A DNA stretch of 64,000 bases, from the NCBI RefSeq assembly GCF_002933875.1, contig NZ_BFAV01000018.1:1-64000 (forward strand), read 5' to 3'. Numbering within the stretch: position 1 is the first letter of the stretch; each line of letters opens with the position of its first letter. This stretch comes from Desulfocucumis palustris. Its GTDB lineage: Bacteria > Bacillota > Desulfotomaculia > Desulfotomaculales > Desulfocucumaceae. The notes under the pieces are model-generated. The model was not told where the DNA came from. It searched no databases and saw nothing but the letters and a program-made list of their open reading frames with translations. The translations under genes and the position numbers were made by a program. Of the stretch, positions 43,970 through 52,804 are shown piece after piece.

Positions 43970-44689
43970 CTACGAGCTTGCCCTGGTTACGGTAATGGTG
44001 TATGTGTTCTGGTCATTACCGTCTGTTGTTACAACCATCGTGATGGTGTTCTGTCCCACGTTTAAATTAACCGACTGCGCTTGACCGCTTATAACTGGTT
44101 GACCGTTTACTGTAATGGCTGCGCCGCCGTCTAAAGCAGTGGGGATAACCGTCACTGCTGTCACGGAATTAGCCACGCTTGCGGTATATGAGAAGATAGT
44201 CGGGCTAAATTGCGGGTTAGGATATATCGTGGTCTTGCCTACTTTTATAACAAGCGCTGATAAAACCGCGCAGGTTCCGTAAACCTCCAATCCGACCACT
44301 GAGGCGACGCCCTTGTTGATGTTAAGCCCTTTGGTCACGTTAACCCTCACATACCTGGCCTGGGCAAACGGGAAGACGCGGTCGGTGGAACTTAAGCTAT
44401 TGCTGGTAACCGAGTCCAGGCTGCTAAAATTGGCGTTATCCAGGCTTCCCTGGAGAGAGTAGTCTATCATGTTGTAGGACGGAGATTGCCAGCCCACAGC
44501 CCCCATGTGCTTGACAACCCATCTTTGAATATAATAATTCTTGCCCAAATCCACCTGAAGCCAGCAGGGCATGGCGTCGCACAGCCATCTGCTAAGCGGG
44601 GTCAGGGTGCCGTCCACCGCCTTTCCGGCGGCAAAGGGCGACACATGGCTGCTGGAATTTACGGTCTTGTTAATAACCACGTTGTTCAT
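43970..44689 (-). CDS. Discoidin (F5/8 type C) and cadherin-like beta-sandwich protein
   Basis: 239 residues. Residues 1-135 are a discoidin-type carbohydrate-binding domain (AAGKAVDGTLTPLSRWLCD...WLQVDLGKNYYIQRWVVKHMG...ARYVRVNVTKG). Residues 140-239 are a cadherin-like bacterial beta-sandwich (LSALVIKVGKTTIYPNPQFSPTIFSYTASVANSVTAVTV...YTITVTRA). There is no signal peptide, so export, if any, uses another route. It lies between the giant surface gene and three tail-collar genes on the same strand. ATG after AAAGGATTG. The combination suggests a glycan-binding spike or sheath part. Confidence 0.85.
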   Translation of the reverse strand: MNNVVINKTVNSSSHVSPFAAGKAVDGTLTPLSRWLCDAMPCWLQVDLGKNYYIQRWVVKHMGAVGWQSPSYNMIDYSLQGSLDNANFSSLDSVTSNSLSSTDRVFPFAQARYVRVNVTKGLNINKGVASVVGLEVYGTCAVLSALVIKVGKTTIYPNPQFSPTIFSYTASVANSVTAVTVIPTALDGGAAITVNGQPVISGQAQSVNLNVGQNTITMVVTTDGNDQNTYTITVTRASS

Positions 44690-44748
44690 ATATCTTCAAT
44701 CCTTTCCGTATTCGTGTTTGGAAGAGCGCGTCAACCTCAACCTTTTCT

Positions 44749-44991
44749 TTAACTTACAACAGGATAGTCGCCGGCTGTGGCGATGTAGAAGTTCATGCCC
44801 GGTATGGGCTCAGTTCCCAGCAGGTTGGGCAGGGCAAAGGTGGTGATGCCGTCACCGCCGAACCGGTTGCCCAGCAGCGAATACAGCACATCATTTTGCG
44901 AAATGTTAAGCAGCCGCCCGTCGCACAGAACCCAGCCCACCGGCTCGAAAAAGTAGGGGAACAGTTCAACCGCGCCTATAAATGTTTCCAT
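44749..44991 (-). CDS. Mini tail-collar (microcystin-dependent-like) protein 1
   Basis: 80 residues, consisting of one collar domain: FIGAVELFPYFFEPVGWVLCDGRLLNISQNDVLYSLLGNRFGGDGITTFALPNL. Longer relatives (MdpB-type, about 180 residues, and phage short tail fibres) continue with a receptor-binding part that is missing here. The ATG has AGGAGG upstream. It is one of three tandem paralogues. No structural phage genes are nearby, so prophage origin is not supported. Confidence 0.82.
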   Translation of the reverse strand: METFIGAVELFPYFFEPVGWVLCDGRLLNISQNDVLYSLLGNRFGGDGITTFALPNLLGTEPIPGMNFYIATAGDYPVVS

Positions 44992-45035
44992 AATATCTTC
45001 CTCCTGTGAAATACTCAGTTAAACCATGACCGCGT

Positions 45036-45278
45036 TTAACTTCTTTCCGGATATAAACCAAAGATGGCCATAAAGTACCGGGCTCCCGGCTGAGGCTCAA
45101 AGCCCCTCAGGTCAGGCAGGGCAAAAGTGGTGCTGCCGTTACCGCCGAATTTGTTGCCAATCAGGGAAAACAGGGCTGTATATTGCTGCACTTGAAGGAT
45201 CTGCCCTTCGCAGGGCAGCCAGCCGTAAGGCGTAAAGTTGTATGGCAACAATTTTATTAAGCCTATAAATGGCTCCAT
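45036..45278 (-). CDS. Mini tail-collar protein 2
   Basis: 80 residues, paralogous to its neighbours: FIGLIKLLPYNFTPYGWLPCEGQILQVQQYTALFSLIGNKFGGNGSTTFALPDLRG. The CEGQ replaces CDGR, and the C-terminus (GARYFMAIFGLYPERS) is shared with copy 3. The conserved cysteine and FGG.G.TTFALPDLRG motif are intact. ATG after GGGAGAG. About 45 bases separate it from each neighbour, suggesting one transcript. Confidence 0.82.
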   Translation of the reverse strand: MEPFIGLIKLLPYNFTPYGWLPCEGQILQVQQYTALFSLIGNKFGGNGSTTFALPDLRGFEPQPGARYFMAIFGLYPERS

Positions 45279-45321
45279 GAAATTTTCACTCTCCCATCAA
45301 GTTTGATGAAAACTTTAAACA

Positions 45322-45567
45322 CTAGCCTCTGCTGGGGTATATGCCGGCCAAGCAGATAAAGTACCTGACGCCACCCCAGCCTATGGCGGCGGAGCGCAGG
45401 TCGGGCAGATTAAAAGTAGTGGTTCCGTTGCCGCCGAAGGTTGTGCCAATCAAGGTGTACAGGGCCTGGTTGGTGGAAATCTGCATGGCCCGGCCGTCAC
45501 ACAGGGCCCAGTTGGCGGGCTCATACGTGTACGGAAACGCACTGATTTGTCCTAATAACGAATCCAT
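45322..45567 (-). CDS. Mini tail-collar protein 3
   Basis: 81 residues from the ATG at 45567 (AAAGGAAG upstream): LLGQISAFPYTYEPANWALCDGRAMQISTNQALYTLIGTTFGGNGTTTFNLPDLRS, then GVRYFICLAGIYPSRG. It is the first of the three tandem copies in transcription order. The repeated short C-termini ending in YP.R/V suggest that the single-domain form is the functional protein and not a truncation. Confidence 0.82.
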   Translation of the reverse strand: MDSLLGQISAFPYTYEPANWALCDGRAMQISTNQALYTLIGTTFGGNGTTTFNLPDLRSAAIGWGGVRYFICLAGIYPSRG

Positions 45568-45576
45568 AAAAATCAC

Positions 45577-46237
45577 TTCCTTTTATTGTAATCAACAACA
45601 TTTTTGGCATTTTATGCATCTTTAGCAGATGTCAGGTCAAGCCTTTGCTTCCAGCTTCCTTCAGATTCCGCCTCGCGGCGGACACCCTTGCCTTTTACAA
45701 ACGGTAGGCGCTCACCGGCCCCCGTTCGGGACTTCCAACCTTGAGATGACGCCCATGCCGGGCATATCAAATAAAACCCGTCTCTCTTCAGCCAGAGACA
45801 CGGGTCTGCTCAAAAGAAAGCCTCTTAACAAACCATGGGGTAATAATGGGCCGGGAACTGCCGAGGCCGCTGAAAAAGTGTAGACGCAAACAACGGACCT
45901 AGAGTTTTTTCCAAATTGGCTATACAATTGAAATGGTATAATGCTGGTCATTTATTTTCACGTTCCACCCCTGTTTCTTTGACGCCGTGAAAGCTACTGG
46001 AACACCCACGGCGCCCGCTGCCGCGGCAATTATTCCTGCCGGTATGGCAACAGAGCTGATCACGGCTGCAATACATAAGGCAAAAACCAAGCAACGAACT
46101 GAAGTCTAACAGGGCCATCTACTATATAAGTCAAATATTCCATAAATAACCTGCTGGGAAATTTTATCATGAGGGTCCGGTTTTGACATCATCCGGGGGA
46201 TGAGAAAAGAATGAGACCTTTTTCCCAAAAATAATTT
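45577..46237. other. Gene-poor region between tail-collar genes and the LuxR regulator
   Basis: No supported gene. A bulged hairpin (ACCCGTCTCT/AGAGACACGGGT, 45776-45803) followed on the minus strand by TTTTATTTG looks like a terminator. At about 45930-46108 a plus-strand frame of about 45 codons (FDAVKATGTPTAPAAAAIIP onward to TAA) has coding-like composition but no start site; it may be the remnant of a lost gene. Other ORFs here are unconvincing. Confidence 0.35.
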
Positions 46238-46275
46238 GGGCCGGGTGGCAACCCCACCCGGCCCTTTATACTCCG
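46238..46275 (-). terminator. Terminator of the MalT-like regulator gene
   Basis: GGGCCGGGTGG (46238-46248) pairs perfectly with CCACCCGGCCC (46254-46264), followed on the minus strand by AAATTATTTTTGG. It lies about 25 bases past the gene's stop. Confidence 0.75.
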
Positions 46276-46289
46276 CACAGTTCCATGTT

Positions 46290-49022
46290 TTATTGGAGAA
46301 TACCCATCTGGCGCGCCCTCTCCACGGCATCCCGGCGATCAGTGACTCCCAGCTTGCCGTATATATTGGCCAGATGGGTCTTCACCGTTGTCAGCGCGAC
46401 ACCGAGTTCCCCGGCGATGGACCGCCTGTTCAGACCTGCGGCCACCAGCCTCAACACGGCCAGTTCCTTGGCCGTGAGATTGTCGCACCCGGCGGACACC
46501 GCTTGCAGCCCCGAATAACGCAGCACCGGACTCTCCCGCAATAAATCGAGCAATTGCCGGAGGTAGGCCTCCCCGTCCACCGGCTGGCTGCGGGTCAGCC
46601 GCCGCAAAAGGGTCAGCATGGGCGCGCCTTCATCCACGAAGCTGCGCAGGTAGCCGTTCTCCCGGCCCAGGGCCAGGTTTTGCCGGAGAATTTCCAGGCC
46701 TTCCGCCGTCCGTCCCGCAGTGTCGCAGGCGATGGCCAGCAGGTTGGATATTTCTATGATACCGGGCAGCCGCTGCTCCTTTTCAGCAAGAACCAGCAGG
46801 CGTTCAAGGAGCAGCAGGGCTTCCGCCACCCGTCCCAGGGCCAGCAACACCCGGGCGCAGGTTATGTGCTCGTAAGCCCGGGCGGCGCTAAGGCGGTCGT
46901 AAATGTCCAGGCGGCTGTGGGCCAGCCAGGCCTCTGCCGCTTCGGAGTCGCCCGCCTCCAGATTGAGGCGGGCCTTCAAAGCGGCCAGGGGAAACAGCCA
47001 ATGCAGCTGGCCAAAGGACCGGACCTTCCTTTCGGCTTCCTCAGCCGTAGCCAGGGCAACCGCCAGGTCGCCACGGGACCGGTGGATTTTGGCCAGGGTA
47101 AAGAAAGCCGGGACCAGGGCTCCGGCCTGTTCCATCCTCTGGGCCTCCTCCATACCCTCCACCAGACTTTTGACCGCGGCGTCGGCTTTGTTCCATTCGT
47201 ACAGAATCTCGGCATAGGCCACCAGTACGTATCCGGCCCTGGCGGTGGCGGGGTCAGCCAGGCTTCGAAGCTTAAGGTGGGCGCCGCTCTCCACGGCCCG
47301 AACAGCCTCTTTCAGGCGGCCGAACCATCCCAGCACCCCCCCCAGCAGGCTGGTTTCCAGCTGTTGAAACGCAGCGCTCCGCCCATACGTGATAACCTTT
47401 TCCGGGTTCTGTCCCGCCCGGGTAAGACAGTGCAAGACTCCCGGCACATCCCTTCGTTTCACCGCCAGGTATGCCCTGAGGACGACCATGTCCACGGCCA
47501 TATTGTTCCTGCCGTCCCCGGGCCTTGCCTCCGCATCCCGGCAGGAAGCGTCGGCCCGCTCCAGCCAGAGCTCCACCTCGGCAGCCCGGTTGGCCGCAAC
47601 GGCGGCCCAAGCCTGCGCCACACACAGGGCGGGGCTTTTATCCACTACTTCGGCCGGCAGGGCCTGCAGCCACCTGAACAGGGTTGCCGTTTCGCCCAGG
47701 TTCAGCATTTCCTGAACCAGTCGCTCCACCAGGCCGGCCGCCTGATGGTATTCGCCACCCTGCAGGTAATAATCGACGGCCTTGGAGGCCAGCCCGGCAT
47801 CCTCGCACCAACGGGCAGCCTTTCCATACATACCGCGGATCCGGTCCGGGTATCTCTCCTTCAGGAGCCCCTGTAAGAATTCGGCAAAAAGGTGGTGATA
47901 CACGTACCACTGGTCGTCCAGGCAGGCCACAAAACCGCAGGACTTCCCCACCGTGGCCAGAACGGTGACGCTGTCTGGCCTTCCGGTCACCGCCTGGCAG
48001 AGCGGACCGGATAAATGGCCGAGGATGGATGTTTGCAGCAGGAATTCCTGCACATCCGGCCCGAACCACCCGAACACCTCTTCCAGGAAGTAGCCGGCAA
48101 GAAGGCGGTCCCTGCCCCCAAAGCGTTCGATGGTCGCGGCTTTATCGCCGCTTTCCAGCAAGGACATGGCTGCTATCTGCATGCCGGCGGCCCAGCCTCC
48201 GGTGCGGCCGGCTAATTTTTCGACCTCTTCGCCGGTGAGATCTATATCCCGCTGTTTATAAAAGGCCGCCATTTCCCCCGGGGCAAAGCCCAGATCCCGG
48301 ACGTTCAGTTCAGCCACCTGGCCGGCGGCCCTGAGACGGGGCAGGGAAAGCGGCGGTTCTGTGCGTCCGGCCACAATGGTGTGAAGCTGCCCGGGCGCGT
48401 AGCGTACCAGAAACGAAAGGGTTTCGTGAACAAGAGGTTCGCTGATGAGGTGATAATCATCCAGTACCAGGGCGAAATCGGAGGGCAGGTGTGACAGGTC
48501 GTCTATGAGCAGCGAAATGGCCGCCTCCCAGGGCGGATTGGTTGAGGAACGCAGCATGAGCGCCATCTCCGCGCCGATGTCTTTCTTAAGACCTCCCAGG
48601 GCGGCTGCCACATAGATCCAGAACCGCACCGGGTCGTTATCGCTGCCGTCCAAAGACAGCCAGGCGACGGGAGAACCCTTTTGCCTGGCCCACTGGGCCA
48701 CGGCGGTGGTCTTGCCGAACCCGGCGGGGGCCGTGACCAGAGTGAGTCTGCCTTGCAGCATCTCGTCCAGACGGTTGTGGATCCGGGGACGCTCCACCAG
48801 ACCCGACAACGTGCGCGGCACCTGCATCTTTGTCTGGAGCAAAGGAATCTCCTGGACAAAATTGTTTAAGTGAACAACCTTACGGCTCAAACCGATACCT
48901 CCCAACCCTGCCCGAACCCCGGCAAGGAATAGATTAGTTAGGCTGGTCAATATATCCAATTGCAATTTATACCTAAATTCGTCAAAATATGACGGTTTCC
49001 TGCCTGCCGCCCCCACATCCAT
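46290..49022 (-). CDS. LuxR-family MalT-like transcriptional regulator
   Basis: 910 residues. A STAND/AP-ATPase module begins with the Walker A TAPAGFGKTTAVAQWA (about 99-113) and Walker B FALVLDDYHLI, followed by winged-helix-like sequence (GGWAAGMQIAAMSLL). A long TPR-like helical region spans about 420-830, and a C-terminal LuxR helix-turn-helix (LTAKELAVLRLVAAGLNRRSIAGELGVALTTVKTHLANIYGKLGV, about 845-890) closes it. MalT-type proteins oligomerise on ATP and inducer binding. The family usually starts near the PRTLSGLVERPRI motif, about residue 68; the extra N-terminus and lack of a strong ribosome binding site at the ATG leave the start uncertain. The target is unknown. Confidence 0.9.
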   Translation of the reverse strand: MDVGAAGRKPSYFDEFRYKLQLDILTSLTNLFLAGVRAGLGGIGLSRKVVHLNNFVQEIPLLQTKMQVPRTLSGLVERPRIHNRLDEMLQGRLTLVTAPAGFGKTTAVAQWARQKGSPVAWLSLDGSDNDPVRFWIYVAAALGGLKKDIGAEMALMLRSSTNPPWEAAISLLIDDLSHLPSDFALVLDDYHLISEPLVHETLSFLVRYAPGQLHTIVAGRTEPPLSLPRLRAAGQVAELNVRDLGFAPGEMAAFYKQRDIDLTGEEVEKLAGRTGGWAAGMQIAAMSLLESGDKAATIERFGGRDRLLAGYFLEEVFGWFGPDVQEFLLQTSILGHLSGPLCQAVTGRPDSVTVLATVGKSCGFVACLDDQWYVYHHLFAEFLQGLLKERYPDRIRGMYGKAARWCEDAGLASKAVDYYLQGGEYHQAAGLVERLVQEMLNLGETATLFRWLQALPAEVVDKSPALCVAQAWAAVAANRAAEVELWLERADASCRDAEARPGDGRNNMAVDMVVLRAYLAVKRRDVPGVLHCLTRAGQNPEKVITYGRSAAFQQLETSLLGGVLGWFGRLKEAVRAVESGAHLKLRSLADPATARAGYVLVAYAEILYEWNKADAAVKSLVEGMEEAQRMEQAGALVPAFFTLAKIHRSRGDLAVALATAEEAERKVRSFGQLHWLFPLAALKARLNLEAGDSEAAEAWLAHSRLDIYDRLSAARAYEHITCARVLLALGRVAEALLLLERLLVLAEKEQRLPGIIEISNLLAIACDTAGRTAEGLEILRQNLALGRENGYLRSFVDEGAPMLTLLRRLTRSQPVDGEAYLRQLLDLLRESPVLRYSGLQAVSAGCDNLTAKELAVLRLVAAGLNRRSIAGELGVALTTVKTHLANIYGKLGVTDRRDAVERARQMGILQ

Positions 49023-49049
49023 TCTTTACCGAACACGCACACAAACTCC

Positions 49050-49155
49050 TTCCCACTTGCCACCATTAATTGGGCGAACCGCCGGCATTATGCAAGGCTG
49101 CTCACCTATATAATAACACCCGCAATCCCTGCTATACAGGGAATGCGGGTGCAAT
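49050..49155. repeat. Dispersed hairpin repeat, copy D
   Basis: ACCATTAATTGGGC, CATTATGCAAGGCTGCTCAC, TATAATAACACCCGC, then the palindrome ACCCGCAATCCCTGCTATACAGGGAATGCGGGT. ATTATGCAA..., CTCAC and AATAACACCCGC match copy A about 15 kb away. ACCATTAATTGGRC also occurs at 33110, next to the integrase fragment. The rest of 49023-49203 holds no gene. Confidence 0.65.
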
Positions 49156-49203
49156 GACGTGACTGCCACCTTAACACAACACCGGGCTTCTAAATAGCAC
49201 CCG

Positions 49204-50799
49204 TTATCCTCTGTCCGGACTGGCGGGAGGATTAAGCCGGGCTTGCAGGGCGGCGGGGCCACTGGCGGCAGCTTTAGGTTTCTTTCTGTCATGCAAAAAT
49301 AAAGCAAGTATAAATGCCACACCGCACAACACGGCGCCTATAATGAAACAGTCGGAAATAGCCAGCACCATGGATTGCTGGGCCACATGCCTGTACAGCA
49401 GGGATAGGCTAAGCATCTGGCCTCCTTGTGCCCCAAGACCGGCATTTAACCCTATCCCCTGCAGGGCTGAAATCATATTCAAACCGTCCGGCTTATCCAG
49501 GGCCACATTCTGGGCTAAATTGGCATAATGAAAGGTATTGCGTGATTGCATCAAATTGGTCATAACAGCAATTCCAAAAGTGGTTGCCACACTCCGGATG
49601 ACATTCCCCAGGGAAGAGGCGGTACCGGTTGATTCTTTCGGAATCCCCATCATCCCCACATTAATGGCGGGTGATAACGCCAAGCCAATTCCTATTCCAC
49701 GGATCGACAGCCAAAACATCATCGTGTTAAAGGATGTGGAGGCATTAAAGTCCTTCATGGCGTAAGATGAAACAGTCATAATTACCATGCCGATCAGGAT
49801 CAGGTAGCGGGCGCCATATTTATCGAACAGCTTGCCGCTGATGGGCATGGTTATCGCGGTGATCAGCGCGGGCGGCAGCAAAACCAATCCGGTTTGCATT
49901 GCAGTCTGCCCCAGTACGCTTTGCATCAAAAGAGGAAAAAGATAAACCGCCACTACCATAGCCACTTGAATAAAAGAAGAAACAATAGTGGACAAAGTGA
50001 AAAGCTTATTTTTAAATAATCGCATATCCAGCACAGGTTCCGGACACCGCAGTTCGTGGACCACCATGATAAGCAGGCTTAAAATTCCAACCAGCAACAT
50101 TGCCACAATTAGCGGATCTTCCCAACCCATCTGGTTGCCTTTACTTAAAGCAAATATTAGACAAAACAAACCGATGCAGATGGTGGCAATACCTAGGGTA
50201 TCCATGGTTGATTTGGCGTTTTTCTCAGTTTCCGGCAGCAAAGTGATTCCCATAAATATAGCCAGCAGACCGACGGGCAGATTTATATAAAAAAGCATTC
50301 GCCAGCTGGCAACCTCAATAAGATATCCTCCCAGAGACGGCCCGATAGCCATGGTCGCCATTCCGGCAATCCCCCATACGCCAAGCACCATACCTATTTT
50401 GTATATGGGATTGATCCTGAAACAAATCGCCATGCCTAAAGGCATGATGATTCCCGCCCCTATCCCCTGCAGCACCCGGCTGATAATCATCATATTTAAA
50501 TTAAATGACGAGCCGCATAGGAATGAGCCCAGGGTAAAAATAACCAGCGCAGCGACAAAGGTTTTTTTATAGCCATATTTGTCCCCTAAATACCCGGCCA
50601 GGGCTATTACAATTCCCTGGGTCAGCATGTAAGCCGTGAGTACCCATTGAATGTCGTTGGCATTGGTGCCAAAGACAGCCATAAGCTTTGATATCGCAAC
50701 ATTAACGATATTTCCGGTAAGGCCTTGCAAAAAGGTTCCCATTATGATAACTGAGGTTGCAGCCCAGTTAATCCTATCCCGTGATTCACCGGTTTTCAT
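49204..50799 (-). CDS. DHA2-family drug:H+ antiporter (EmrB-like)
   Basis: 531 residues with 14 hydrophobic helices, the DHA2 subclass of the major facilitator superfamily. Motifs: WVLTAYMLTQGIVIALAGYLGDKYGYKKTF (motif A region, GDKYGYKK), SRVLQGIGAGIIMPLG, and motif C around MAIGPSLGGYL. It should pump hydrophobic compounds out in a tripartite or wall-spanning arrangement with the HlyD-like partner encoded immediately upstream (15-base gap). The C-terminus is a basic and proline-rich tail. ATG after GGGGAT. Regulated presumably by the first gene of the operon, a TetR. Confidence 0.9.
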   Translation of the reverse strand: MKTGESRDRINWAATSVIIMGTFLQGLTGNIVNVAISKLMAVFGTNANDIQWVLTAYMLTQGIVIALAGYLGDKYGYKKTFVAALVIFTLGSFLCGSSFNLNMMIISRVLQGIGAGIIMPLGMAICFRINPIYKIGMVLGVWGIAGMATMAIGPSLGGYLIEVASWRMLFYINLPVGLLAIFMGITLLPETEKNAKSTMDTLGIATICIGLFCLIFALSKGNQMGWEDPLIVAMLLVGILSLLIMVVHELRCPEPVLDMRLFKNKLFTLSTIVSSFIQVAMVVAVYLFPLLMQSVLGQTAMQTGLVLLPPALITAITMPISGKLFDKYGARYLILIGMVIMTVSSYAMKDFNASTSFNTMMFWLSIRGIGIGLALSPAINVGMMGIPKESTGTASSLGNVIRSVATTFGIAVMTNLMQSRNTFHYANLAQNVALDKPDGLNMISALQGIGLNAGLGAQGGQMLSLSLLYRHVAQQSMVLAISDCFIIGAVLCGVAFILALFLHDRKKPKAAASGPAALQARLNPPASPDRG

Positions 50800-50813
50800 T
50801 ATTAAATCCCCAC

Positions 50814-51926
50814 TTATTGCGTCTTAATGGTCACTACGGCGGACATACCGGGCTTTAACTTGTTATCCTGCTGAACAACGCTTATTTTTACAGGCAGGCG
50901 CTGGGCCACCTTGGTATAGTTACCCGATGTGTTTTCTGTGGGCAGGATGGAAAAACTCGATTGAGTAGCACCACCGATCTCTTTAACCTGGCCGGCAAAA
51001 ACTATATCGGGGTATGCATCCACGGCGATGTCGACTTTATCACCAATATGTATCCGTGCTACTTTTTTCTCTTCAATGTTGGCTACAACCCAGATCCGCT
51101 GGGGATTTACGATGGTGAACAAGGAGGCTCCCGAGCTAACGTTTTGTCCGTTCAAAGCCGTAACTTTTACCACGCCTCCACTAACAGGAGATTTAATGCT
51201 TGTACGCGCCAATGTCAGTTGGGCATTATCATAAGCCGCTTTGGCCTGCTTTTCCTGGGCCGCATAGGTGGCGCCGCCGGTTTTCATCAAGGTATCCAAT
51301 TGGGCCTGGGCGGCCGAGACGGAATCCTGAGCGGAATTTACATTGGCATTGGCAGCTTCCAGTGCCTTCACCGCCGTTTCATATTTAATTGTATAGCTGT
51401 CCCAGTCTTCCCTGGCAGCCGCTCCCTGCTGGTATAGAACCGTGTTTTTATCCAATATGCGCCTGGCGTCTTCCACGGCCAATTTATTAATAGCCGCCTG
51501 GGCTTTAGCGGCGGATAAGGCGCTTTCCGCCCTGGTAACGGACATCTGGGCGGCCTTAATATCGTTCGGCAGCTTGGTAACGGCTATTTTGCTGAGTTGC
51601 CAGGCTGCTTCCGCCTGGGAAGCACTAATAAGGTATTGGGAACCATCCAGACTGGCCAACAACTGCCCTACCTCCACGGTATCCCCTTCCTGAACGCAGA
51701 CATCGGTGAGCTTGCCGGAAACCTCGGCGCTGATACCGACCAAATCCGCAGACACTTTGGCATTATCGGTTGTGACCGTGGTTGTTAATTGAATGTACCA
51801 GCGAATGCCGAAAACAGCCGCCGCGATTACTGCCAATGTCAGGATAGCAATACGGATTATCCTGGATATCGGGTTTTTCTTTGGTTTCTCTACTGGAATA
51901 TTGGCTTGTGTCACCGGATTTGTCAT
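50814..51926 (-). CDS. HlyD/EmrA-like periplasmic adaptor protein
   Basis: 370 residues. One N-terminal transmembrane anchor (about 23-45, IIRIAILTLAVIAAAVFGIRWYI), a lipoyl half (VTTDNAKVSADLVGISAEVSGKLTDVCVQEGDTVEVGQLLASLDGS), a long alpha-helical hairpin (about 105-225) and the second lipoyl/beta-barrel part (SPVSGGVVKVTALNGQNVSSGASLF...VVANIEEKKVARIHIGDKVDIAVDAYPD). This is the EmrA type of membrane fusion protein. ATG after GGGGGAG; it begins within a few bases of the TetR stop, so translation is coupled. It works with the DHA2 transporter downstream. Confidence 0.9.
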   Translation of the reverse strand: MTNPVTQANIPVEKPKKNPISRIIRIAILTLAVIAAAVFGIRWYIQLTTTVTTDNAKVSADLVGISAEVSGKLTDVCVQEGDTVEVGQLLASLDGSQYLISASQAEAAWQLSKIAVTKLPNDIKAAQMSVTRAESALSAAKAQAAINKLAVEDARRILDKNTVLYQQGAAAREDWDSYTIKYETAVKALEAANANVNSAQDSVSAAQAQLDTLMKTGGATYAAQEKQAKAAYDNAQLTLARTSIKSPVSGGVVKVTALNGQNVSSGASLFTIVNPQRIWVVANIEEKKVARIHIGDKVDIAVDAYPDIVFAGQVKEIGGATQSSFSILPTENTSGNYTKVAQRLPVKISVVQQDNKLKPGMSAVVTIKTQ

Positions 51927-51929
51927 CGG

Positions 51930-52529
51930 TCATTGCTCCCCCTTAGTAATGCCTTTAATTATGGTTGAGATAAACATCTCTATTTCCGGGCTTTGCAAAT
52001 CAGAGGACATATGAGTGGAAAAATAATTTACAAATCCTACACCCGCAGAAATAATCATATTGGTAAAAACATCCAGGTCGGCCTTGACAAATATTCCCCC
52101 GGTTTGGCCCCGCTGGATGATAGCCGCAATGAGCTTTTTCTTTTGCTCATATAGAGCAAATAAATAGTTTACCTCCTGGTAATCTATAAAGGGAAAGGTT
52201 GCCGCCACCCTCGGGCCCCATGGATACCGGCGAATAAATTCAAATTCAAGCCTTATATAATTCCTTATCGCTTGAACAGGATCAGCCTGGGACAAACATT
52301 TCTCCTTGATTAAACGGCATTTTATCTCCAAAATCCTTGAAAAAACTTTAATTAGCAATTCTTCCTTGTTTTTGAAATATTGATAAATAGATGCTTTAGC
52401 AAAATCGGAGCGCATGGCTATGTCATCCATAGTAATTGACTCAAAGGTCTTCTCGTTAAGAAGCTGCTCGGTAGCCTCAATAATGCTTTCCCGTCTGGTT
52501 TCCCGTTCCCGCTCAAGCCGGGCTCTCAT
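51930..52529 (-). CDS. TetR-family regulator of the efflux operon
   Basis: 199 residues from the ATG at 52529 (GGAG eight bases upstream), though upstream in-frame starts exist to 52589. The N-terminal TetR domain (about 8-55) is TRRESIIEATEQLLNEKTFESITMDDIAMRSDFAKASIYQYFKNKEELL. The C-terminal ligand-binding domain is all helical. It is the first gene of the TetR-EmrA-EmrB-like operon and so is presumably its drug-responsive repressor. A divergent TetR lies about 275 bases away, with an inverted repeat (52623-52647) between them. Confidence 0.88.
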   Translation of the reverse strand: MRARLERERETRRESIIEATEQLLNEKTFESITMDDIAMRSDFAKASIYQYFKNKEELLIKVFSRILEIKCRLIKEKCLSQADPVQAIRNYIRLEFEFIRRYPWGPRVAATFPFIDYQEVNYLFALYEQKKKLIAAIIQRGQTGGIFVKADLDVFTNMIISAGVGFVNYFSTHMSSDLQSPEIEMFISTIIKGITKGEQ

Positions 52530-52622
52530 CTCACCATCTCCATACTCCTGTTTATTGATTTTATTACCATTTCTAATAGTAAACGTCATTCATAATTCCG
52601 TCAACGATTATTTTTCCATAAA

Positions 52623-52647
52623 GTTGATACGGATCCGGCTCATCAAC
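52623..52647. promoter_or_regulatory. Inverted repeat between divergent TetR genes
   Basis: GTTGATACGG, ATCCG, GCTCATCAAC: outer six-base arms pair perfectly and the interior is partly symmetrical. Its place about 95 bases upstream of the efflux-operon TetR, and its size of about 25 bases, fit a TetR operator. Confidence 0.35.
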
Positions 52648-52804
52648 GGAATTTCAGCCCCTCTGTCAAAGGCAATGCAGCCTCCCGCCCGATGTAATAG
52701 TCCTGATTATGTGATATAATCATACCAAGATCATCCAGAGACTAAGGTCACCGACTACGGTCGTCATATATTTAATTGCCGATACCGTCAATATAGGAGA
52801 GATA

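Noticed and set aside
44749-45567. Prophage
   Set aside because: Tail-collar domains alone do not make a prophage; no capsid, terminase, portal, sheath or lysis genes are in the window.
45629-45951. Small ORFs on both strands between the tail-collar genes and the LuxR gene
   Set aside because: No ribosome binding site and no family resemblance; a terminator-like hairpin lies within them.
46554-47876. A 440-codon plus-strand frame opposite the MalT-like gene
   Set aside because: The minus-strand protein has clear ATPase and LuxR domains; the antisense frame has no recognisable domain and reflects GC-rich codon bias.
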